64,000 bases of DNA, taken from positions 4,588,001 through 4,652,000 of the forward strand of contig JARWIR010000031.1 in NCBI GenBank assembly GCA_029959085.1, given 5' to 3'. Shown here piece by piece: positions 55,299-64,000 of the stretch; the stretch's first letter is position 1, and every line of letters begins with the position of its first letter. The notes under the pieces were generated by a model that saw only the letters and a program-made list of their open reading frames with translations, searched no databases and was not told the origin of the DNA. Made by a program: the position numbers and the translations under genes. The DNA is from Nemophila menziesii (Eukaryota; Streptophyta; Magnoliopsida; Boraginales; Hydrophyllaceae).

Positions 55299-56523
55299 TC
55301 AACCAGCGCGTGGCTGGTCATCGGTGTTGCGTCCATGGACTTTATCCTTCGTAAGTAGACCATAGGTGGCATGTTGAATGGTGCTCACCCCCATTAGCAT
55401 GTTTCGGATAAGGTCCAACTCTTTTGTAACGTTCCCTAGAGTAGCAATCATCTTCACTTGGTTCTCTTCTAACCTCTTGACTTTCGCTTCCAACTCGTTA
55501 TCGGTATGCATCTTCTTCTTTGGAGGAGCTCTAGGGGTTCTCACAGCTCGTACTACTTCATCATGAGCATTCTAGATTGAAGTTAAAGCCATGTTCTCTC
55601 CAACTGCCACACGGTCAATCTCTGCGTTCCTACGCGGGACTTTTGCGTCTAGACACAAGGTAGTGATGGTACAAGGGAACTTGAGATTTTGTTGAGTAGT
55701 CGGAACTCTTGCAAACTCCATGATGATGTCAAAAATCACACGAGCAACATCTATTGGTTTCTCCACAATAATACACTTGATAAATACAAGATGCTCCTTC
55801 TTCACTTCTGAGATGTGTTTAATTCCGAAGAAGGTTGGGATTACGAAACGGGACCATACTTTAGCAGATGGTAATAAGTTACTGCTATGCATTTGTCCAG
55901 GATACCTCTCTCCATCGGGAATTGGGCGAGCCCCATTAACAAGTACTTTTCACCAAATGGATTCATAATCGAAAGAAGGATCACTAAGGGATTCTTGGAA
56001 AGGTCATAGTCCAGTAAAGTTGGGTAATTTCAATGATTTTCGAATAAGCTCAATGGAGAAAGGAACTACCTTTTTGCGAACCACGACTACTTCTTTTGAA
56101 AAGGCTACACCTTCATAAAAATCTCGCACCAAGGTAGGAATATACTCAAGTTTCCTTTCTCTCAATTCTATCATGAACCTGATCATTCCAAGAAACAAAA
56201 ATTCTCTTTGGCTTTTGAGCCCATACCTTTATACGTGGAGGATTCTGTTGTTGAACGTGTTCTTCAGGAATTTCTTATTCTTTTTTTTCCTCAATCTCAT
56301 CTTTACTTTCATCCTCACTTTCTGGTTCATCAATTAATCTACTCTTCTTCGGATTAACCTTGCTCGGATTTTCTTTCCTTTTCGGAGCAGCTGGGATTTG
56401 CTCAGTCTTTTTGGAACGCGAATCCGGAATCTCAATTGCTTGTTCTGGGCTAGCACCAATAGTTTTCCTGTTTCGTGGTATGTTTCTTCGATAATGACAC
56501 ATGGAATCGGTTCTGTTAGTCAT
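55299..56523 (-). pseudogene. E5 extra ORF in the env position (plant transposon-protein-like)
   Basis: About 400 codons from ATG 56523, broken by several stops and frameshifts. The N-terminus (MTNRTDSMCHYRRNIPRNRK) is basic and Ser/Lys/Glu-rich. The middle (near 56198-55600) carries RDFYEGVAFSKEVVVVRKKV, SAKVWSRFVIPTFFGIKHIS and FPCTITTLCLDAKVP. This pattern resembles the putative plant transposon protein domain found in Athila-like elements. The C-terminus is a coiled coil (ELEAKVKRLEENQVKMIATL). I see no clear signal peptide or membrane segment, so an envelope role is not supported by the sequence. Remnants of the same ORF occur in E1, E2 and E4. The assignment rests on pattern memory only. 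Confidence 0.55.
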
Positions 56524-56530
56524 CTCTTTT

Positions 56531-56545
56531 CACCCCAAACTCAAA
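56531..56545 (-). promoter_or_regulatory. PPT-like motif before the E5 extra ORF
   Basis: Sense TTTTGAGTTTGGGGTG, eight bases upstream of the ATG at 56523. It is nearly the PPT sequence TTTGAGTTGGGGGTCT. Equivalent copies precede the same ORF in E1, E2 and E3. Confidence 0.6.
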
Positions 56546-56879
56546 ACTTCAAATAGTGATAAAGCTAGAGAAAAGCTTAGAACTTTGATGTTTTGAGGTT
56601 TAATACTTGAAGGATATGGTGGAATATGAGATGGGTAGAGGTTAATTGAGAGGAATTGTGGAGGAATTGGGTTTAATTTGAAGGCTAGGAAGAAGAAAGT
56701 TTTCGAGAAAAGTGGGAACTTGATGATGTTTTGGAGAGGATATGAGTTGATTGTGTGTTTTTGTGATGAAAGAGGACTTGGTTTGATGATTTTATAGCTG
56801 TTAGTTGATGATTTTCGGAGTAGGTGGAGGCTAGGATTCGGAATAAGAGGCTAGCTTGGAAAAGAAGGTAAAAAATTAG

Positions 56880-57350
56880 GTTTAAGAAGCTCAAAACCGC
56901 CTCTCGCAACAGCGCACTGGCAAGCCGGTGGCTGACCGGCATGCCGGTCGCGATGGCGGCGGAAAATAAATTTCCAAATTCGATTTTTTTTACCTCTGAC
57001 GCAGTAGTCAGAGAATTCCTTCGTCATTGACCGGCATGCCGGTCGCGTGTCGCTGACGCATTGTCAGACGCAACGTGTTGCGTCAAACCTGACGCAGTGG
57101 TCAGAACTTTTCCTCCGTGTGGGCCGGTTGGCCGGTGGATGACCGGCATGCCGGCGGAGTCTCGCTGGCGCGAACATGGACGCTAAGTCTTGCGTCAAAC
57201 TTGACGCACTAGTCAGAGAATTTGGGGGTCTTCAGCGTGTTTGGCCAGCTAGCCGGTCATCACTCACTAGTCAGAGAATTTGGGGGTCTTCAGCGCGTTT
57301 GGCCGGCTAGTCGGTCATCTGACCGGCATGCCGGCCATCACAGCTGTTAA
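56880..57350 (-). repeat. E5 palindrome block
   Basis: Four copies of a CCGGCATGCCGG palindrome: two as the perfect 16-mer GACCGGCATGCCGGTC (56934-56949, 57029-57044) and two with the 12-bp core only (57143-57154, 57323-57334). Between them run GACGCA...GTCAGA direct repeats and CCGGTTGGCCGG-like units. It lies between the end of pol and the extra ORF, as in the other elements. Confidence 0.82.
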
Positions 57351-57525
57351 CTCCATATTTTTTCGTTTTCTCGTCGTTTCGACACCAAACTCATGACTCT
57401 TTTACCCCTGAAATCATTAAAAACAACTACCCTTCCTCATTTCTTAATAATAAACACTAAATTAACAAAATTTATCTACTATACACTACGAAAATCAAAA
57501 TACTTAAACTAATATACAAGAAATT

Positions 57526-57563
57526 GGCTTTTGTTTAACGTCGTTAAGCTCGACGGGTTACCT
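57526..57563 (-). promoter_or_regulatory. E5 post-pol conserved box (short)
   Basis: Sense GAGGTAACCCGTCGAGCTTA, then ACGACGTTAAACAAAAGCC. The GGGAGACA part is absent here. Confidence 0.5.
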
Positions 57564-57570
57564 CACGCTT

Positions 57571-59307
57571 CTAAGGAGCTTCGAAGAGATACATGATCTC
57601 TCCGGGATGTGGATCATCTGAGCGATTGGTGTCTTCACCTCCATGGTATATCTTCAATCGATGACCGTTCACCATGAATGTACGGTTGTCGAGTGGATGT
57701 TCTATTTCTATTGCCCCATGAGGTGTAACTTTGGTCACAGCATAAGGACCTGACCACTTCGATCTTAATTTACCCGGATAATTGTTGAACTTTAAGTTAT
57801 ACTTCTATACTTTCTGCCCCACTACAAAGTTCTTCTCACGAATCTGATTATCATGCCACCTCTTAGTATTTTCTTTGTAAAGTTTAGCATTTTCATAAGC
57901 ATGTAATTGGAATTCATCAAGCTCATTGAGTTTCATCATTCGATTCTGACCAGCTAAAGTAGGATCTAAGTTTAACTGTGCAATAGCCCAATATGCACCC
58001 ATTTCAAGTTCAAGAGGTAAGTGACAAGCCTTACAATAAACCATTCGATATGGGGATGCACCAACTGGATTTTTGAACGCAGTACGATAAGCCCACAATG
58101 CATCGTCTAACTTCATTGACCGATCTTTTCTTGTAGGACCAACCGTCTTCTCTAAAATGGATTTTACCTCACGATTTGAGACTTCGGCTTGACCATTGGC
58201 TTGTGGATGATAAGCAGTAGATACACGATGTCTCACCCCATACTTCTCTAAGACTGTCTTCAAATACTTATTCACGAAATGAGAACCTTCATCGCTAATA
58301 ATTACTCTCGGCGTACCATGCCTAGTGAAGATGTGTGATTTCAGAAATTTAATTACTACTCGCGAATCATTGGTTGGTAGAGAAACCGCCTCTACCCACT
58401 TAGACACGTACTCCACAGCTAATAAGATGTAAAGGTTACCATTAGAAAGAACAAACAGACCCATAAAATATGTACCCCATACATCAAATATTTCTACTTC
58501 AAGAACATTATTACGTGGCATCTCATCCCTCTTAGATATATTTCCCGTAAGTTGACATTTTTCACATCTCTTAACATATTCATGACAAATTGAAGGCCAG
58601 TAAAAACCTGATTGTAATACCTTAGCAGCAGTTCGATCTCCTTTAAAATTTCCACCATAAGGTGAATCATGACACCCAGCTACAATCGCTTCAGTTTCCT
58701 CCTTTGGTATACATCTTCTCACCATCTGATCAGCACATACTTTGTAAAGGAAAGGATCCTCCCAAAAGAATTGTCTAGCATGGTGAGCTAATCTTTTTCT
58801 TTCTTGATAAGTTGAACCTTCGGGGAAAGAACCACTTACAATTAAATTTGCAATATCGGCATACCAAGAAGTATTCTCTAGGTGAATCGCAAATAAAATC
58901 TCATCAGGAAATTCTTCTCTAACTACTTCAGGTCCACCATTTGACTCTGATCCTTCAAGACGAGAGGGATGGTCTGCAACTTGATTCTCACAACCCTTCC
59001 TATCTTTAATCTCTAAATCGAATTCTTGAAGCAATAACACCCATCTTATCAACCATGGTTTAGCATCTTTCTTTTCCATAAGATATCTAATAGCAGAATG
59101 ATCTGTATAAACAACAACTTTCGCTCCAAGGAGATAGGAACGAAACTTATCGAATGAATAAACAACAACTAACAATTCTTTCTCTGTAACAGTATAATTA
59201 ATTTGAGCACCATTGAAAGTTTTGCTTGCGTAGTATATCAAATGAAATATATTATCTTTTCTTTGGCCTAAAACGGCACCCATAGCTAAATCACTAGCAT
59301 CACACAT
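57571..59307 (-). pseudogene. E5 RNase H and integrase
   Basis: 500 open codons (59307-57805), then past a stop to 57571. Residues about 1-125 are RNase [49 protein letters not shown] and [11 protein letters not shown] (catalytic D, E, D, D). Integrase follows. The zinc domain reads [20 protein letters not shown] and RCEKCQLTG: one His is replaced by Asn. The core reads [10 protein letters not shown], where the first catalytic Asp is replaced by Tyr; the second ([10 protein letters not shown]) and the Glu ([10 protein letters not shown]) are present. After the stop the GPY/F tail KLRSKWSGPYAVTKV and VNGHRLKIYHGG remain. With two key residues gone this integrase should be inactive. Confidence 0.9.
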
Positions 59308-59319
59308 AACCTCAAACGG

Positions 59320-60749
59320 TTAATTCCAATCTGGTGGTAAAACAATAGGAGCGGTAATGAGTTTTTCCTTGATTGCTTTAAAGGCCACCATGCAAGCTTC
59401 ATCAAAAAGGATTTTGGTGTCCTTCTCAAGTAAGTTACATAGTGGTTTAGCAATCTTAGAAAAATATTTAATGAACCTCCTATAAAAGCCAGCATGGCCA
59501 AGAAAACTTCTCACCCCTTTAACAGAAACAGGGAGTGGAAGAGTTTTAGTTACCTCTATCTTTCCGCGATCAACTTCTAAACCAACACTCGAAACCTTAT
59601 GACCCGGTACGATACCCTCTCGAACCATAAAATGACACTTCTCCCAATTTAAAACCAAATCACTTTCCTTGCATCTAATCAAAACTTTCTCCAAATTCTG
59701 TAAGCACTTATCAAAGTCATCACTGAATACAGAGAAATCATCCATAAATACCTCAAGGAAGTTATCGATCATATCCCAGAATATTTCAAATCATACATCT
59801 TTAAAATGTAGCGGGTGCGTTACATAACCCAAATGGCATTCTGCGATATGCAAAAGTACCAAAGGGACATGTAAAGGTTGTCTTGTGTTGATCTTTAGGC
59901 GCCACGTAAATTTGATTATACCCGGAATATCCATCTAAAAATCAGTAATACTCTCTACCAGCTAATTTGTCTAACATTTGGTCTATGAAGTGAAGAGGGA
60001 AATGATCTTTTCTGGTGGCTTTGTTCAGTTTACGATAATCCATACAAACTCTCCAACCAACTACCGTTCTTGAAGGAATAGCTTCATTTTGACCGTTAAG
60101 AATTGTTGTAATTCCTCCTTTATTCGGCACACACTGAACTGGACTTACCCATCCACTACTCAAAATCGGATAGATAATCCCTGCGTCTAACAGCTTAATC
60201 AGCTCTTTCTTTACAACTTCCTTCATGGCTGGCATTAATCTCCTTTGACCTTCAACTGAGCGTGCGTTGTCATCTTCAAGTGATTTTGTGTTGACAATCG
60301 GAGGGGCTAATGCCTTTGATATCGGCAATAGTCCACCCTATCGCTTCTTTGTTCGCTCTTAACACATGCAACAGTTTATCTTCTTGAGAACCTGTTAAAT
60401 TTGCTGAAACAATAACAGGTAGAGATTTATTAGTACCCAAATACGCATACCTCAAGTGTGATGGCAAAGGCTTTTCTTCCAATTGTGGAGGAGATTCGAT
60501 TGAAGGTTTCTTTTTAGTTACAATCTCCCCAGGTTCTCTCACAGGTTCATAGGCTAGACACCTATATCTTGGATTCTCAGAGTTAAGAGTTGCCACTGTT
60601 TTGGCAAGCTCTTCCATCAATTCAGGTAGATCTAATGTCAAGGCTGCCTGCAAAACATCTTCATAAGTAAATTCATTATATACCTCTTGTGTGGCATGCT
60701 CAATTACATCCATTCGGAAACAATCCTCTTGAGAATCTGGAAACTTCAT
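59320..60749 (-). pseudogene. E5 reverse transcriptase
   Basis: Three frames. 60749-60276: linker with LPELMEELAKTVATLNSENP and AIGWTIADIKGISPSDC. 60328-59942: fingers with MKEVVKKELIKLLDAGIIYP, WVSPVQCVPNKGG, WRVCMDYRKLNKATRKDHFP and FIDQMLDKLAGREYY. Then come two in-frame stops (near 59942 and 59810) and a frameshift. The palm between them still reads FLDGYSGYNQI and FGTFAYRRMPFGLCNAPATF. 59772-59320: FLEVFMDDFSVFSDD (catalytic Asp pair, FMDD), VSVKGVRSFLGHAGFYRRFI. All RT motifs are recognisable; a stop (59320) also separates RT from RNase H. Inactive. Confidence 0.9.
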
Positions 60750-61716
60750 AGCGCGAAATACATAGAACTTCGCTACCTCGTCTTGTTAATTCTCCATTTT
60801 CTACATCAATTAAAGTACGCCCCATGGCTAGGAATGGTCTTCCCAAGATAATGGGGACATTCATATCCGCGTCGTATTCAAGAATAAAAAAATCAACAGG
60901 AAATACTAAAGTACCTGCCTTGACGAGGACATCTTCTATTCGACCTTTAGGATGTGCAAGGGATCGATCCGCCATTTGCAAGACCATAGAGGTGGGTCTT
61001 GCTACTCCAATCTTTAATTTATCAAAGATTGACTTGGGCATAAGATTAATGCTCGCACCCAAGTCACATAGTGCTTTACCTTTCCATTCTTCTCCAATTG
61101 AAATAGGAATTGTGAAACTCCCAGGATCAAGTAACTTCGGAGGTAGCTTACTTTGACAAATATCACTACATTCTTCCGGTAAACCAATCATCTCATTATC
61201 GCAATACGGCCTTTTATTGGTGAGAGCTCTTTTCAAAAACTTTGTATACTTGGGTATATCTCGAATGGCTTCTAATAACGGAATATTAATACTAAGGCCT
61301 CTCACTCTATTAAAGAACTTTTGATACTCGGCTGTATCACCCTTCTTTTGGACTCTAGAAGGAAATGGTGGAGGAGGACGACTTACAACATCATCTTTCT
61401 TTTTCGGAATTTCAACAGGCCTCTCCACTTCCTCAACTTCGTCATCTTTATTCTTTTCTACCACATCCTTTTCTTTTCTGGTAACTTCTTTCTCTTTCAT
61501 AACCGGAAAAGGAGGTGGAGGAAGATTCTTACCATTTCTAAGAGTTACAGCATTACAATCTTCTTTCTGTGTAGGATTTTCTGTGTCACTAGGGAGTTGC
61601 CCTTGTGGACGCTGATTCAAGCGTTTTTTCATTTGTGAAATTTGATCCTCTAACATCTTAATGTGTGCTTCAGAAGGTTGTTGCCTTTGGGCTGACTGTG
61701 CATGAAGTCCAATCAA
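60700..61716 (-). pseudogene. E5 gag C-terminus and protease
   Basis: 338 open codons; the Met at 61716 is internal. Residues about 1-60: coiled coil and GQLPSDTENPTQKEDCNAVT, then a Lys/Glu-rich linker and RPPPPFPSRVQKKGDTAEYQ. Residues about 150-190: INIPLLEAIRDIPKYTKFLK and NEMIGLPEECSDICQSKLPP. Residues about 215-310: the aspartic protease, ALCDLGASINLMPKS (active site), MADRSLAHPKGRIEDVLVKA and MNVPIILGRPFLAMGRTLID. A frameshift near 60780, after VENGELT, separates it from the RT linker. The protease core itself is intact and processes Gag-Pol in this family. Confidence 0.88.
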
Positions 61717-61751
61717 ACTTTCTACGGTCTATGAAGGTTATTTGCACCTTC

Positions 61752-63137
61752 TTATGGTTGAGCATGTAAGGCTTTCTGGTTCATGGTTTCATTGTAATTA
61801 TCTTGAGGAGGTTGTCTCTGAACATAATTTCCTTGATTATGTCTTCCTTGAAAATTATTCCGAGGTCTTGGAATATAGTTGTTACCTTGGGGACGCGGCT
61901 GATATGCGTAAGTCGGATTTGCTGCCCCATCAGGATTAGAATACTGAAACCCAGGATGGTTTCTGTTAGGCTGATATCCCTTACCATTCGAATTGAAATT
62001 TCCTCTGTTGGAATCAAACATCACAGATTCATGATTATTCTGACAGTTCTCCCATACATGATCATACACACCACAATACTCACATCCATACACTTCTTGT
62101 GCAGCATTCACTACAACCCTTTTATTCGAAAAACCCTCTCTCACGGCTAACGTAAGTTGCTTCAATTGTTGTTCTAATGTGGTTTGTATCTTGTTCTCTA
62201 AGGAGGTGAACTTCTCTTCAATGTTGACGTTATTAACTCCCCCTTTAACTGGTGTTCTTACAGTATTCCACCCCACTTCATTATTGACCATTCTATCCAA
62301 AATAATTCTTGCGTGAACGGGTTGAACCTGTAAAAACGCACCACCACATAATAAATCTAAATCTTTTCGCGAACTGCCATCAAGACCGTTATAAAAAATC
62401 TTTAGTTGTTGTTCTGAAAGGTCATGATTGGGTACTCTTCGTAAGCAATTCTGGAATCTCGGCCAACTTCTACCCAACACTTCATCATACTCTTGTCGGA
62501 ATTGTGTTAACTCGAGTTGAGCATCTAATATCATGTTGGATGGATAGTACCTATCGAAAAACGTAGCATGTGACTGTTCCCAATTAGTTATCTTTCATGG
62601 TTCTTGCGAATCATGCCAATCACTAGCTCCATCTATCACGAAAAATCTGAATGTATCAAAATACATTTGCTCTTTTGTTACACCTTGAGTGATGTATGAA
62701 TCGCAGATTTGCATAAATTTTTGTACTGCGCGAATTGGATCTTCTCCGGGCTTGCCACGAAAATTTCCAAAATTCTGAAACTGAGCTAACAAACCCGAAT
62801 CTGGACGGAATCTCGGAACATCGATATTAGCTGGGCCAATCCCAAGAGGAGGAGCAAGGAATGGTTCTTGTGCTGGACCAGTAAGGAACCATGGATCTGC
62901 TACTTGGACTTGAACTGGAGGATTAGGAAGAACTGGTGGGACCAAACCATGCTGACCATTTTGGCCATTCTGACCATTGTTCTCATCTGGAAGGTCAGCC
63001 ATTTCTCTAGCTAATCTCTCTTCTAACACCTGTGCTTCTTGTTCTTTCCTTCTCTTGTTAGCAATTATGGCTAATGATTTAGGATTATCAAGGATCAGAG
63101 GTAATGTCTCAAGATCCTTAAAGAATCTCCTTCGCAT
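61752..63137 (-). pseudogene. gag: E5 gag
   Basis: From ATG 63137, 106 bases inside the PBS: MRRRFFKDLETLPLI. Residues about 20-50 are a charged helix. A Gly/Asn/Gln-rich stretch (NGQNGQNGQ) and Pro-rich DPWFLTGPAQEPFLAPP follow, then the capsid DVPRFRPDSGLLAQFQNFGN, IRAVQKFMQICDSYITQGVT. One in-frame stop (62595) lies after ASDWHDSQEP. The frame continues with WEQSHATFFDRYYPSNMILD and GLDGSSRKDLDLLCGGAFLQ, then a coil and a CCHC knuckle CEYCGVYDHVWENC (near 62085), then an Asn/Gln/Pro-rich tail ending at 61752. One stop in 460 codons: well preserved. Confidence 0.88.
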
Positions 63138-63242
63138 ACACCAAACCTAAAACCCTAAAAAATATGAACAAACAAAGCATAAAACTGAAAAGTAAAAATG
63201 CAACTAGCACTAAAGGATAAACACCGGAGTCACACGCTACCG

Positions 63243-63260
63243 TCCCCGGCATCGGCGCCA
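63243..63260 (-). other. E5 primer-binding site (tRNA-Asp)
   Basis: Sense TGGCGCCGATGCCGGGGA, one base different from E2 and E3. Confidence 0.88.
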
Positions 63261-63266
63261 AAAACT

Positions 63267-64000
63267 TGGTGGTCCTTTGTGTGTTCTAGAAAAATGCAAA
63301 TAAGGATAAGAGAACCACAACCGAAAGTGTACGGTTGTCCCAAGTAATATAAGTGATAATACAGATTCGTTCTCAGGGACGGAATGGTTGACTCTAATGC
63401 TTATCAGATAGTAGTTAATTGCACGTGAAAACAAGTAAATGATTTTAAGATTGATTGTTTGTTTGGTTTTCTAATGCTAAGACAATAAATTAAAATACTA
63501 AATTAATGCATGTAATTAACTAGACGCGAGAAAATAAAGTGTTTACACAAGGTGAGAAGGCAGTATTTGAGAGACGCAAGGATTTCACCTACTTATCATT
63601 CATTTCATACATTTTTTAAGGTTCAAATTGGTAAATTTGTATTGGTCGAGATTCGGAATTCTCCTTACCCGCGTCAGGGTGGACTAAGGAGCTACTCTCA
63701 AGTGCTACAAACCCCGTCAGGGTGATTATAGTCCACGCTCAAGTGATTAAGTCTAATTTACCCAATAGGCCATAGGTTTAATTAAGCTCGTCAGAGTCTC
63801 TAATTTCTAACCTATATTCATTAACTAGTTCTGTACCCAGACTCCTTGTCAAGGTGATCCAATCGCCACTAATTGGAATAGCCTAGATACTAAGTCCTAT
63901 TATCAATTGATCAGGTCAATAATAGTAATTAAAATGCAAATTAAAGAAAAATATAATTTACCCAATTTGATTTAAATAATAATTATCCCAATCCAAACAT
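63267..64000 (-). mobile_element. E5 5' LTR, partial (cut by window edge)
   Basis: Starts TGGTGGTCCTTTGTGTG and follows 52242-52976 with few differences. The sense start and TSD lie outside the window. Confidence 0.9.

Larger units (their letters stand above)
52242..64000 (-). mobile_element. E5: Athila-type element with full gag-pol and extra ORF
   Basis: 3' LTR 52242-53830, PPT and hairpin, conserved 3' region, extra ORF, palindrome block, integrase, RNase H, RT, protease, gag, PBS (63243-63260) and the start of the 5' LTR (63267 on, cut by the window edge). It is the only element here with all pol domains, about 9.4 kb between the LTRs. Every domain carries stops or frameshifts, and integrase has lost key residues. 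It inserted into the protease frame of EP; the left flank is GTCTC (52237-52241). Its LTR ends and PPT hairpin match E2. Confidence 0.92.

Noticed and set aside
1..64000. Host genes, tRNA or rRNA genes
   Set aside because: No intact host-type exon pattern or tRNA fold recognised. The tRNA-like strings are retroelement primer-binding sites.

Overview
The window is plant nuclear DNA, from an angiosperm and probably a eudicot. It is made almost entirely of transposable elements stacked inside one another. I found no host protein gene, tRNA, rRNA or CRISPR array. The evidence for a plant is a dominant family of Ty3/gypsy elements of the Athila type (LTRs of about 1.1-1.6 kb, a primer-binding site matching tRNA-Asp, gag and protease of the ALCDLGAS type, an extra ORF after pol), plus Tat-like and Ty1/copia remnants, a plant L1-type LINE with a DUF4283-like ORF1, and a hAT-like MITE. 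Names E1-E6 and EP are mine.

Layout. 1-642: LTR end cut by the window edge, lying in a copia gag remnant (645-1536) with its PBS and LTR (1605-2289). 2645-2895: plus-strand gag scrap, then E1 (2903-10081, minus), an Athila-type element with gag but no RT, RNase H or integrase core. 10226-11831: solo LTR with TSD AACTC. 11842-12063: unidentified ORF. 12080-14335: E6, a decayed minus-strand gag, PBS and LTR fragment. 14336-15753: plus-strand LTR. 15760-17198 and 24516-25140: Tat-like remnant split by E2 (17204-24510, minus, TSD GTAAG), a non-autonomous element coding for a Gln-rich repeat protein. 25450-26940: non-coding, with a G-rich repeat block. 26949-32370: LINE on the minus strand. 32735-33293: MITE. 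33541-34600: CAC-rich block facing a GTG-rich block. 34670-39848: E4 (minus, same kind as E2), cut by a solo LTR (37056-38587, TSD CCCAC) and by EP. 39849 onward: EP (plus), inserted in the LTR of E4. EP is itself cut by E3 (43076-51500, minus, TSD CCAAT; gag and protease fused to an integrase tail) and by E5 (52242 to beyond 64000, minus), the only element with a complete gag-pro-RT-RH-IN layout.

How they fit together. E5 has the coding capacity of an autonomous element but is now broken: stops, frameshifts, a lost integrase Asp and a lost zinc-binding His. E1, E2, E3 and E4 lack RT and integrase yet keep LTR ends, PBS and PPT (where not deleted) and a conserved 3' region of roughly 1.4-1.9 kb, so I infer they were moved by enzymes from E5-like relatives. 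The strongest unexplained signals are non-coding and recur in several elements: a 45-46 bp inverted repeat at the start of every LTR; a hairpin beside the PPT whose stem changes on both sides between families; a PPT-like motif repeated at about five fixed positions per element; a GC-rich palindrome block at a fixed place but with a different sequence in each element; and a conserved box just after pol that contains a possible splice donor.
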